Below, piece after piece: positions 46,854 through 57,555 of a stretch of DNA of 64,000 bases (within the stretch, counting starts at the first letter, position 1; every line of letters starts with the position of its first letter). Source of the DNA: Agaricus subrufescens (lineage: Eukaryota; Basidiomycota; Agaricomycetes; Agaricales; Agaricaceae). The translations under genes and the position numbers were made by a program. Where the stretch lies: NCBI GenBank assembly GCA_029945375.1, contig CM057058.1, positions 558,001 to 622,000 on the forward strand, given 5' to 3'. A model generated the notes under the pieces. The model was not told the DNA's origin, searched no databases, and worked only from the letters and a program-made list of their open reading frames with translations.

Positions 46854-47368
46854 TGTCCAGACGGAAAATCAGCTGCGCGGGTTCCCGTTCTAATTTTAAA
46901 TCCCACGACTTGACTTTCGATCAACATCGGGGCTCACTCAGGGGCTTGGGTCCACCATCCAAGCATCCTCTTCAAAAACGAAAACCCGTCCCTTGACGCA
47001 TAGAGAACATCAACAAAAATGCAGGAGATGACAGCGGCATTTGTGGGTAAGCCACAATGCGCGCCCAAGCATGCGTGCGTCCCTACCTTTACGTTGATTC
47101 TCGCTCACAATCTCTTTCACCGCATGGACATCCCTTTTCAGTATATATATCCTCTGGACTAGTAACTGTAGCCCATCTTGCTCACATCCGCTCGAAAAAG
47201 GTCTCCTAGCTCGGCTCTCAAATTGTCTGTCTTATCCGCTCTCTCTCGCCTCCTACATATTCTCGATCTCTTCCCCAAAACTTTTGCTCCGTTTCGTGTT
47301 CCTCAACGGTTTTGAAGCCACACGACTGTTTTGTTAGTCGCATCGTTGCAAGAGTCTTTCTCTCTTCA
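46854..47368 (+). mobile_element. Solo-LTR-like insertion in NACHT E
   Basis: The element starts TGTCCAGACGG and ends CTCTCTTCA, so it has TG...CA termini, and CCAT flanks both sides (46850-46853 and 47369-47372). Removing it and one CCAT restores the spacing seen in the paralogs between their V-L and I-D residues. It contains TATATATAT at 47142-47150 and a CT-rich 3' third (47220-47368), both typical of retrotransposon LTRs. No internal coding region or second LTR is seen, and there are no inverted terminal repeats of DNA-transposon type. A 4-bp (rather than 5-bp) duplication is a little short; the fifth base is G on one side and A on the other. Confidence 0.6.
47142..47150 (+). promoter_or_regulatory. 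TATA box inside the LTR-like element
   Basis: TATATATAT is followed within about 80 bp by pyrimidine-rich sequence and, 264 bp downstream, by the first ATG (47414) of the open C-terminal half of paralog E. It could drive that truncated ORF; this is inference from position only. Confidence 0.4.
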
Positions 47369-48705
47369 CCATCATTGACGCTATCCCGAAGGATCATCTA
47401 GAGCGATCGCCCAATGGATCAACTCGACGCGTCGTATAGAAGGATACTTTCCACCGCCCCGGATAATGTTATGATGGACATCAGAAAACTACTACTCTTA
47501 CATTCATATAACAATTTCAATCATCTTGGATTCCGTGGGCTCTGCAATGCACTTCGGTTGACGGAGAATGATGCATATGACGCTATATGTTATCTCCGCG
47601 CTGTTATGAAGATCCCCGAACCTGACAAAGCCGACGACCAACTCGCATATCAGCACGAATCTTTTGGCGACTTCCTACATGACTTCAAGCGGTCTGGATT
47701 CTCTCATAACGTTCACTTGGAGGGTTATCAGATCGGTATTTGTGCTTCGGCGAGGATCATCGAAGAAGTTCGCGATGATGGTATTTTCGGTGATGAAGAT
47801 ATCTCTGTCGATTCGCATGGTCTGATGAAAGGCCATTGTGACAACATTATACTTTCGTGGCCTGGTGATGAACGTTTTCAAAGGACCGATGAGGAGGTCC
47901 GGATCATGTTGTACCGAAACGCCATGGAGCATGCATGTGCGATGTTTTTTGCTTATGATGATCTTCAGAAGAGTATATCCTGCTTTCATGCGTTGACCAC
48001 ACGCTTCACTATACCCCGAAAAGTGTTTCCATTTTACCAATTGCGAGACTGTGCCTTCGTAAGCTCCACTAGACCCTACACCGTTTTAGAATACTGAAGC
48101 CTTTATTGTCAGGATCGGTTCCGCCATGAAATTTTGAGGCTCGGAAAGTTGAAACAAGTGCCTCTTCGGGCATTTGACTATGTTGCTGTCTGTGGAGATG
48201 TCGAGTTGCGGTTTACAACTCCTATTGGAGATAAAGCCGAAGTTTCGGAACCTTGGAATATGTCCTGTCAAGTGAGTTGAATTTACTTGTTCATTGTCGA
48301 GGATCTACTAAATCTCAAACAATTTAGCATAAAAAGAACGAAGTGTGGGTCTCAGAAGACCGGAAGGGATGGTCCACTTCGTTTAAAAGGTATCATCAAA
48401 TTGGCTCAGACACTGGAGAAGATGAGGATATGGAGATCCCCCGGTTTCATGTTGCTACGTGTCAACAGCCTCATGAGAAATGGGTTCAGCATGATACTGA
48501 ATTCCCGCGTGCTACTGCGTGCTTTCACTGTTCGCAATGCTTTGCACGCTTCTTTGTGAACAACCCGGATCAACTAGTCACGGTTTTCGTTGATGCGACT
48601 CAAATGTCTTACGTAGAAGTGACATTCGTGGACCCAGCGGACGGGGTGTCAGAGTGGAGATACCGTTTTTTGCATTCTGGATGTCCGGCTAGTGTCGATG
48701 CATAA

Positions 48706-49440
48706 GTATATACTTTGTCTGTGCTATTTAGCAGCAAAAAGATTGTTCCTACAAGAATGCAAGCATATAAAGCGATGTTTGATTTTATCATAGCAATCAG
48801 TGAGAAGCGCACTCAAAATTGACCTAGGAGGAAGTCAGATGAATTACAAGTGTAGCAATGTATGTAGGAGTTGGATTCATAAGTATATCTGTAACAATAT
48901 CAGATGTTCCTGCTCAGTGCAACTTGGTATACGCGGAGATCGAAGGCCCATCATCATTATGGCCATGATTCTCTTGAAGGGTGAGGGCACCGACGAAGTA
49001 ACGTGAACCATCTCGAAACCATCTCGAACGAAGTCTTCGGAGAAGCGACTCGGATATCAGATATTTATTCGCATCTCGGGCAAACCCGTCAACTCTGACA
49101 ATATAACTCAGCCCTGACATGGACAAGTGATCAAATCCGAACGTTAATACATAACGTTTAGTAATCCACTCAGGGAGGCAAATTGTCCTCCATAGATACT
49201 AGAGTATATCACCACTCCGTGTTGAGTGCCAGGGCTAACACAGCTTTAGCTGTGTTTCTGTGCGCAGTAGTGGCAGTGTGCAGGTGCCAGGTTGAATAAC
49301 AAGTGACAGCAATAGCCACACTACAGTGTAATCTCGGCATTCAAAACTCGAAAGCGCCTTAGCTGTGCATCGTGGCAGTGGCCTCAGGTGGTATCAAGTA
49401 TATAAGGAATACTTCTCTCCTCTCATGTCCAGCAGAAGGT
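48706..49440. promoter_or_regulatory. Upstream region of NACHT F with a perfect palindrome
   Basis: This segment holds no supported gene. At 49237-49256 AACACAGCT and AGCTGTGTT form a perfect 9-bp inverted repeat with a TT loop, about 190 bp before the start codon of F. It could be a dimeric factor site or simply a hairpin. Confidence 0.4.
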
Positions 49441-52205
49441 ATGTCAAGCATCACACCTTCGTCCGGCCACAATTCTTCAGAAAATCGTACCTCTCCTTAC
49501 TCCACCGCATCAATAGTTTGCTCTCCTTCGACTATCGTACCTCCGATTTTGGCCTCGAAAGGTCCCCCGATTTCCACACAGCCTGCTCAACAATCGGCAA
49601 AATTATCACCATTTCAATCTGCCCGAGCTCCCTTTGAATCGTCTTCCCGTTCTGACACGAATATCTCGTATGCAAGTACTTCGGAAATCAACTCGATCCA
49701 ATCGCTGCCGAATCACGAACAGTTCATCCACGGTTCCACTGGCATACCTCAGCATCATCTAACGCCTTCTCATACGCAGGCATTTACCCCTCAAGGACCA
49801 ATTGTGAGCTGTTCTTCTGGGTCTTTCAACTGTTTCAGACTAACACTCTCATCGCTGGTAGTATTACGGCCAAGGCATGTTTAGTGGATCCCACCATTTT
49901 TCCCTACAGGAATGTACATTGATTGACAACAGTACCGTTGAAGACAATTGTAAGTTACTGATTTATATTTGTTTGAACCCGTATTTATAGTCATCTTTGT
50001 CAGTCATGAAAGAACTTCTGCAACATACAATCATCGGAGCCGAATTCGACTCGTCCGACCGTGATCCGCCCCCTCGTTGTCATCCCGGAACCAGACTTGC
50101 AATCCTACAACGTTGCATGGAGTTCATCATCCAGTGTCATGATGAAGAAAAAATGCGTTGGATAGTTGGTCCTGCCGGAGTTGGAAAGTCGGCAGTCATG
50201 CAGATCATCGCCGAAAAGACCCCTGATGGCATCATTTTTGCATCAGTCTTTCTTTCCGTCAATGGGAGACAAGATGGCAGCAAGACTATTGTGACTATTG
50301 CCTATCAGTTCGCAGCCAAATGCGAGCCGTATCGTCATTTCGTCCGGAACGCGATCTCCAAGGACCCATCTCTCGCCCGAAAAGCCCTGTCGGTGCAGTT
50401 CCAGAAATTTATTGTCGAGCCGTTTGTTCATCAGCGTTTATTCGATCCTCTGTGCCGGTTTCTCATCCTCATTGATGGCCTCGACGAGTGCGATAACCCT
50501 TTCACACAGCAGGAACTCCTTGGTCTTATCTCCAATTTTTGTATCTCGAACCCCGCATCTCCCATAGCATGGATTGTTGCCAGTCGCCCGGAACCTCACA
50601 TTACTTCTTTTTTCGAAGATTCAAAGGTCCTGCAGGTATACACCAAAGAGGAGATGGTTGTAGACTCTGAAGAGTCATGCGATGATGTTCAACGATATCT
50701 CCGTAACGAGTTGAACAAGATCAAGCTCGCGTACCCTACTCTTCAGCGTAAGAGGCAGTGGCCCTCCGAACACGAATTCATCAAAATTGCTACTGCTGCA
50801 TCTGGATTATTTGCCTATGCCGCGACTGTGGCCAGATATATTGGTGACCCTCTCTATGGGGATCCGGCGGCTCAGCTCAATGATGTAATCGCCGCCATTG
50901 ATAGGAGTCCCATAGATGATGCGTCGGGATCAAATGGGCCGTTGGCTCAGCTTGATGTCTTATACGGGAGAATTCTCTCCAAAATTCCGGACAAAGTCAT
51001 GGTCAATACCAGAAAACTTCTAGTTCTCTGCATGGGAAGTGACTGGAGTGGGGAGTCGCTGCGCATGCAATGCAACCTCCTAGGTTTCACTGAGGACGCT
51101 GCCTATGGTGCTATTCGTCATCTATATTCCGTCGTGAAGATCTCCGAGCCTGAAAAGGCCGATGACGAGCCCATCGAATTTATCCACAAGTCGTTTAAAG
51201 ACTACCTATACGATTTTGAACGGTCTGGATTTTCCAAATATGTTTACAGTGACTCCTGGGAACTCGCAAACCAAATCTCCCTGCGAATTGTCAAGGAAGT
51301 TCCAGCTTTTGAGGCTGACGCCGAGGGCGTTATGTCGTGTGGTGCCACTGGAAATTTGAAAGGTGGCCCTGAGATCTGTAACGCTATTTCACTCTCTTGG
51401 CCGGGAGATGAGCGGTTTTCGATGACAGATGAAGAACTCAAGTTCAAATTGTACACCGACGCAATGGACCACCTCGCATCAAATTTTCGCGACCTCCGAG
51501 ATCCGTTCATCTTCCAATTGTTGACTACACGTTTCGCTTCAGCTGGGTACTTTTTCCCATTCGATAGATTACGATCTTTAGCATTCGTGAGTTCTTCTTG
51601 ATTGTTTTCTATCTGTGATGTTCAACATTTCTCAGGGAGATCATCGTTCTGAGCTCTCTGAACTCGGAAGATTCAAGGCAGTGCCCCTACGGACATTGGA
51701 CTATGCTGCAATTTGGGGACAGATTGATTTCTGGTTCACAAGTCCTATTGGGGAGGGCATTAATCTTTCTGATCCCTCAAACGAGTCATGCAGAGTGAGT
51801 AATTATCTTATCATGCTCATGTTCTTTGAATCCAACCCCATGTAGCATGGAACTAGGATAATCAATGGTTCTGGACAAAAACAGCAGACAACCCGTTTTT
51901 ATAGATACGGCGTTCGGGCTTCCTCTCGGGACCCCGCGGATATCCCCCGGTTCAGCGTCGCTTCAATCAGCAAAACTCACTCCGAGTGTTTTTCATTTTA
52001 CTCGAGTAACTGTGTCCGGTGCAGCCATTGCTTGCAACGTTTAGCTCGTTATTTCATAAACAACCCAGATCAAGAGGTTACTGTTTTTATTGACTCGACT
52101 GAGATGTGTTATGTCGAGTTGTCTTTTGTAGATCCTGACGATGGAGTATCACAGTGGATATACCAGTTTCTTCATTCTGGACTTCCAACAGATACTTCCG
52201 TATAG
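49441..52205 (+). CDS. NACHT NTPase, NLR-like (paralog F)
   Basis: The start MSSITPSSGHNSS at 49441 is chosen because paralogs C and D also begin MS in a Ser/Pro-rich exon; an in-frame ATG at 49372 is the alternative. Exon 1 ends after TPQGPI at a gtgagc donor (about 49803). Exon 2 gives YYGQGMF, SHHFSLQE and CTLIDNSTVED. The NACHT exon starts FMKELLQHTIIGAEFD. It carries Walker A GPAGVGKSA at 50168-50194, Walker B LILIDGLDECDN, IAWIVASRPEPHITSFF, SGLFAYAATVARYIGD and the helical region ending NLKGGPEICNAISLSW. Exon 4 has VPLRTLDYAAIWGQIDFWF. The last exon has CSHCLQRLARYF, FIDSTEMCYVELSFVD and WIYQFLHSGLP, stop at 52203-52205. All catalytic motifs are intact. It is closest to paralog A (shared HPGTRLAILQRC and PDGIIFASVFLSV), 32 kb away in the opposite orientation. 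Confidence 0.87.
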
Positions 52206-52573
52206 TACTGTACTTGTTGGAGTTGACTACTTTTTCGAGGAAATATGACATAACTGAAACTGAATACGCTGAGAAGAGGTTAAATATTGGCTTCCACTAA
52301 TTTATTTTTATCAAATCGAAGTACTCATGGACAACAGAAGACTCACATTCCGGCGGTATGTTCGGTCTGAAATTAAGTACTATCATTAGCTGACGGTACA
52401 CTCGGACACCGTGACAGGAAAAGAAGCTGAGACAATCCATTCAAAATCGGAAGCACAACTTTTCTGCGCAGCTGCTTGTAGATAATTTTACATCCATATA
52501 TATATATATCCATTTTTATATCCATGGCCTAATATTCCAACTCCCATTGGCCGGAATCAATGATCCCTTAGTA
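52206..52573. other. Intergenic with a short TA microsatellite
   Basis: This is the convergent 3' interval between NACHT F and the methylthioadenosine phosphorylase gene. It is AT-rich and includes an (AT)7 run at about 52495-52509. No coding potential is seen. Confidence 0.6.
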
Positions 52574-53660
52574 TTATACCGCGTCTTCTTCCAGGAAATA
52601 TTCAGGTAAAATATAAGCCAATTTCTCTCGATCCTCCCTCTTCCGCTTCACCACCGGAGGCATGATGCTGAATTTCATCTTACCCACTTCCTCGAGGAAT
52701 ATTTTCCCGTTGTCAGGATCGCTGATCGTCGCATTTAACTCATCGAGGATTGTTTCCGCAACCAAACGGGACGTGTCGGCATTGGTCTTGAGAGCTTTGG
52801 TGATTTCGGCAGCCGTGACTGCCTCATCGAGGGGTCTCCAAGAATCATAATCCGTAGCAGTTGCAACGAGCGCATAACTGGTGGTATTTGATAAGCCCAT
52901 GTCCATGATTAGGCGTACACGCATGCATACCTTAATTCGGCTTCCCTGGCAAGCTTGGCTTCGGGTATAGTACTCATGTTGATAAGGTCACCACCCCATT
53001 GGCGATACATCCTGCTTTCTGCCCTGGTTGAGAATTGAGGTCCTTCCATGACTACCAAACACTTGTCTGTGAAGAGCCTTGTGTTCCGCTCGTCCAAAAC
53101 CTTCTTGATTCTCGGCTCCAACCAAGCCAAGAATCCGGTACTGAAAGGATCACCAAATGCTGTATGGGCAACGACAGAAGTTCCCTCAAAGAAACTGCAG
53201 GGCCTAATTCCTTTGGTACGATCGATGATTTGACTCGGTAGGATGAATGATCCGGGATAAATTTCTTCACGGAGGGAGCCTACAGCGGAGAAGGCGAGTA
53301 TGGCACGAACACCTAGGGATTTCAGTGCCGCGATATTGGCACGGGAAGGGACAGTGGATGGATTGATGTCATGATTCATGCCGTGTCGAGCGATGAACGC
53401 GACGAGGGCTCCCGAGGCGAGAGAGGATATGACAATGGGCGATGAAGGGTATCCCCAAGGCTACGATACGATGAGCGGAGCTAATCAAAAGACTTATCAG
53501 ACCCACAGTTTCTGGATAAACCTTTTTACTAAAATCTTTCAGTGAATCTTTGATTGAGAGGATCCATGACATGGACTCACACGAAAGTAAGGTTGTCCAG
53601 GTGGTAAAGACCGCTGCCGCCAATCACGCCAACAAGGACTGGGCTCTCGATGAGTAACAT
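52574..53660 (-). CDS. MEU1: S-methyl-5'-thioadenosine phosphorylase
   Basis: This enzyme cleaves methylthioadenosine with phosphate to adenine and methylthioribose-1-phosphate in the methionine salvage pathway. Exon 1 (start 53660) encodes [19 protein letters not shown], with the GGSGLY phosphate-site motif. Further exons encode [33 protein letters not shown] (RHG-x-x-H and PS-x-x-N type motifs), [33 protein letters not shown] (MEGP-x-FSTRAES signature) and [17 protein letters not shown] (M-S-x-x-PEA-LA signature). The last exon gives [12 protein letters not shown] and runs to EEDAV at 52574. Length (roughly 310-320 residues) suits the family. At least four exons are needed; joins are inferred. 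It is a housekeeping gene marking the edge of the NACHT cluster. Confidence 0.92.
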
Positions 53661-55518
53661 ATCGTATCAATGCAGTATTTGACTAACCTTGCTGTTCAGT
53701 CATGAGGGATGGTCGACGTAGGTGATGGAGAATTTTTAAGGAGGTCGATCTTATCATGACTTTTATAATATTTGGCACTCCGATCAGAAGGGCGATTTGG
53801 TAACCGCGGATGCCCGTAGATGCATAGGAAGTCGGGCCTGTTCAGCACTTTTAGCACGAAGGAATTCCAGCAGAAAAACTGTCCCAAGTCATTGTGAGAG
53901 TTGGAACCAAGTAGGAACACGGGCACAGGAACCGGAGAACTCCGAGAATTCAACTCCCGCTCCTTCTCGGCAGAAGACGTCCGAAGCCCCGTATGGGTCC
54001 TGGCCAAAATTACTCATGATCAACTGGGTGTTCAATATCAATGTTCATGTGCGCTACATCGCTGGAGCTTCATTTGGGCTGGATGCCGCTTTGTCGTTTT
54101 TTGGAATCCGAACGTAGCCTGTTGACAGACTACAATGAGTACACTACATGTGAACCAAAATGATCAGTAGACATGCCGTGTTTGGAGCAGAATGGAATCA
54201 GTGACCGTGTACCCGTTTTCGATATCATTCAAAAGTTGATTCAGCTTCCATAGTGGCTTCTATCAGTCCTCGCCCTTCTAGCACTACTCCCTCCTGGGTA
54301 AGTCGTTTACCCTCCATTCCGATTCGGCATGAAGCACAGGTTCTTCTGGATCGAGAACTTACATATTTTTCCCTCAATCGTGGAGGTAACAATGTCAGGT
54401 AGAGATTCTGGTGGGATTAATGGGAGCCTAGGTAAGATGTCAATAAGGATGGTAGAATTGGTTGAGCGAGCCTGGAACAGGGACATACGTAACGTTTCCT
54501 GACTGAACAAAAAGTGGCATGCCTCACAATGGTACACGTGACAGTAGACTGCCTTTGGGTGCCAGAAAATGAAGGTCTGCTCGCATGAGGGCGCCTTGTG
54601 GCTCGAGCAGTTGTATTCAATCTAATCGTGCCGCGTTAATTAGCTAAGAATTAGTGATAGCTGTTTGAGGACTTCGGACACCTCTTTGGTTCTCGGATTT
54701 CTCCGATGCGGTTCCCGAGGGTGACGTGTGAAATATAATGTACCCCGTTCTCGCGCCCAGCCCTAATGAAATACGTGCTATGACCTTGGGTTGAATCCTG
54801 TGTGTAGCACACGTTCGTGGTTTCAGGGAGTCTCCATAAATGTCACACGGGATCCTCCGAAACGTCGGCTGCAGACATGTCTGTATTGAACACGGAATTC
54901 CTCTTTTTTTTGCCACCTCGGGGAGATCTAACAAAGGTCGGAACCAAAGTATGACAGTGCGTTGTTATGCCAATGCTCCATTCAGTACGCCCATCTAGTC
55001 TCGTAGAATGGTTTGACAATGCGAAGCGACACCTCGAGTTCCCGCACCGAGAGGTAATGGCGCTCCGTACACGGAGGCAGAGTTGCTCAGGTTCTGCCCC
55101 TTAATGTTACCTCACCACCTCTTTGAATAGTTGAATGAAGTTCGAATTCAGCCGCTTGCGGTCTCGCCCCTCAAAGATGAATTCTGCTCGTACTGCTCGC
55201 CTGGCTGCTGATGTCGCTTTTGCGGCCACCGTTGATATCAGTAACGCTTAGCGTTCGATCGACCGCCTACTCTTTTACCGACATCAAGGTTAGTGGCGCG
55301 ACATCTGGAGTTTGAAGCCTGACCGCGACCCTACATGACGAGTAAGCATTTATAATACATCTTTTGTTTTGAAAAGCCTGAAGAGTGTGGTTCGCTTACC
55401 CATTGCGTAAACAGCACCGCCATTGTTTGTGACCGAGTTAGGGATGAATATTTATTCGTTCTTCTCGTTCGACTACAGACCGCTACCTGCCGCACATATC
55501 CCAGTCAAGTGGTGAAAA
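53661..55518. other. Intergenic, 1.9 kb, one possible unassigned exon
   Basis: No complete gene could be assembled. On the minus strand 54621-54307 an open frame preceded by a good acceptor (ttag) reads IEYNCSSHKAPSCEQTFIFW, with further Cys/His residues (CHVYHCEACHFLF). This may be an exon of an unrecognised gene or a relic. The rest is without coding signal. Confidence 0.4.
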
Positions 55519-57555
55519 ATGTTCGATGAAGAAACACTACTACTGGCGAAAAAGCTTGATCCCCTCTTTGACCGTTTCTCGCCGGAGAGGAAAAGGCTGC
55601 TCGTCATGATTGTGTCTTGGTGTGGACTCCTTGCATGTAAGCGCTTCTCAATTTCTGAGGCGAATATGTGGCATGATAAATTACAGTTTTTACTGCGGGG
55701 TCGTTTATACCATGCATACCACAGATTGCCCGGGATCTCAACTCTACGGGAGAAATTATCAGGTGCTTGCATTGACGTTCGTCTTACGTGTATGACTCAA
55801 CGGCCGTTACTAGTTATGCTGTCAGTATATGTGTCTTCGCTGGTGCTATTGGTGGGCTCGTTGGGTCCAAGTACGCCAAATTCTGTGAGGTTCTTATTTT
55901 TGTTTTCTGTCCCCTACTCAAACATTTCCAGACGGTCGCCGCCCGTGCTACATATACCATCTACCGATCATGGTCTTGGGTTCTTTGGGAACCGCGCGAG
56001 CTCAGACCGTGGGGCAGCTGATGGTGTCGCGATTTATTCAAGCCTTGGGGGCCTCTCCTGGCATTTCTGTTGGCGCTGGAGTCATCGGCGATATTTATAA
56101 ACTCGAGGAACGAGGTACGCCTTACGGCACTTATTTCGGCGTAAGTCGACTTGCCATAGAACTAAGCGAGGTTTGGCCACTGACACTCATCAGATTGGGC
56201 TTCTCGGTTTCGCCCTCTCGCCAACAATTTCTGGTCGGTCTTTATCTTCATCGAATATCATGGCTATTTGAACGCTTGTCGCAGGTTTCACTGCACACTA
56301 TTGGTCATGGAGAGCCGTAAATTATTCACTTGCTGCTTTTGGATGCGGCGCCCTTGTTTGTATATTTCTATTTTTCCCCGAAACTAGTCATCCCAACTCT
56401 AGGGGTATTGACGAGTGTAATGCCACGGGAAAAACAGTTCCGAAGTGGAGACCGGTTATCTTGAATCCGCTATCTCAGTTGTTGATGCTCCGCAGCCCCA
56501 TCCTCTTATTTATGGTGTGTCATATCACGTTAACTTACCATTCATTCCACCTAATCCAGAGCATCTCTAGTCTATATTCACGTTCCTTGCTTTCTTGACT
56601 GACTTCAGTTGGTGTTTGCTTGCTAGCCTCATTGTTCTGTTCTGACTCTGTCCTGACTTCCATTCCAGCCTTGACGGTCCCTCTCGCTTATACCATTGTG
56701 CGTCTTGCGTCGATTATTTTATCACGGGACGTTGTACGATATAAATATTTTCAGGGAAAGCGATATAACATCCAGAATGAAGCTTTTGTTGGTTTGTTGA
56801 TTCTTCCACTCGGCGTCGGTAATGCGGGTAAGCTCAATCATCACATATCGCTTTACCTCTGCTAATCTCCTCTGTTTCCGTAGTTGGTGCCCCGCTGTCT
56901 GGATGGATATCCGATCGGATAGTTATTCATTATAAAGCCGAACGGGGATATTGGTGCCCGGAAGATCGCCTTCGTGCCTGCTTCTACGGTGCCTATTTCC
57001 CGGTTACTGTACTTGCCTCGGCTCTTGTGACAAAATATGTGGACGGAACTCCTGGGCTGGTATTAAATTCGCTAATATTCTTTCTAAACGGCGTTGGTGT
57101 GAGTGACTTCATTCCCCTTGAACCTTGGAGAAACCACTCATGTGTCGGGCATCTCAGTGCGATATTGCAGTGACACCCTGTGGGGCATATCTTGTTGATG
57201 TGCTTCATTCAAACAGTGCAGAAGTCACTGCTGCAGTAAAGTACAATATCTATTTTTCTTTGAATGGATAAAACCTGTTTACGCTGTTTTTTCACTAGTG
57301 CTTCTCGATCTATGATACTCGCAATATCTACGGCCGCGCTTCTACCAGCGATCAATACTTACGGCCACCTATTTACAAATGGTTTTGTATCTCTAGTTGC
57401 TGCATGTGGATTTATGTGCGTTTCTGGTTCAGCTCAATGCCAAAGTCTTGCGTACTTACCCTTCCTGTTTTAGCTTTCCGGTTATAGTTATTAGTTATGG
57501 AGACGCATTGCGCGGTTGGATTAACATAGGTTACCTAAACTCGGATCACAATTAG
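55519..57555 (+). CDS. MFS transporter (DHA1-like drug:H+ antiporter type)
   Basis: The protein starts MFDEETLLLAKKLDPLFD with a hydrophilic N-terminus, then RLLVMIVSWCGLLA as helix 1 and, after an intron, AFFTAGSFIPCIPQIARDLN (an S-F-x-P-x-IP-IA block typical of DHA1 helix 1-2). Then SYAVSICVFAGAIGGLVGSK with DGRRP (MFS motif A region), MVLGSLGTARAQTVGQLM, RFIQALGASPGISVGAGVIG (motif C-like region) and HYWSWRAVNYSLAAFGCGA. The second half has LTVPLAYTI, FVGLLILPLGVGNA, VGAPLSGWISDRIVIHYKAE and SLIFFLNGVGCDIAVTP. The end is ALRGWINIGYLNSDHN, stopping at TAG 57553-57555. About nine short introns are needed, and no disruption was found. It probably exports small molecules or toxic compounds at the plasma membrane; the substrate is unknown. 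Nothing nearby suggests a biosynthetic cluster. Confidence 0.83.

Larger units (their letters stand above)
46345..48705 (+). pseudogene. NACHT paralog E: N-terminus decayed, C-terminal half open
   Basis: The remnant begins VMELLQGMTIRAEF (46360) with stops and frame changes. It keeps HHPRICLTVIQWCLDFI and DPAGVPKSAIM (a damaged Walker A, both P-loop glycines altered), then jumps directly to FELHVTSFFDNS. Most of the NACHT core, including Walker B, is therefore deleted. Frame-broken matches to the E-M-V-D-x-E-x region and to the AAGGLFAYAS region continue to 46853, where a 515-bp element interrupts the gene. After it the coding sequence resumes (IDAIPKDH, one indel) and becomes fully open from MDQLDASYRRILS (47414): CNALRLTENDAYDAI, FFAYDDLQKSISCFHALTT, VPLRAFDYVAVCGDVEL and a last exon with CFHCSQCFARFF, FVDATQMSYVEVTFVD and WRYRFLHSG, stop at 48705. 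Splice sites of the two C-terminal exons are intact, so a short protein without NACHT could still be made. Confidence 0.8.

Noticed and set aside
46856..47377. CATTG 5-bp direct repeat as the target-site duplication of the insertion in NACHT E
   Set aside because: It is also present on both sides, but that reading gives one codon fewer than all paralogs and no TG...CA ends; the CCAT reading fits better.
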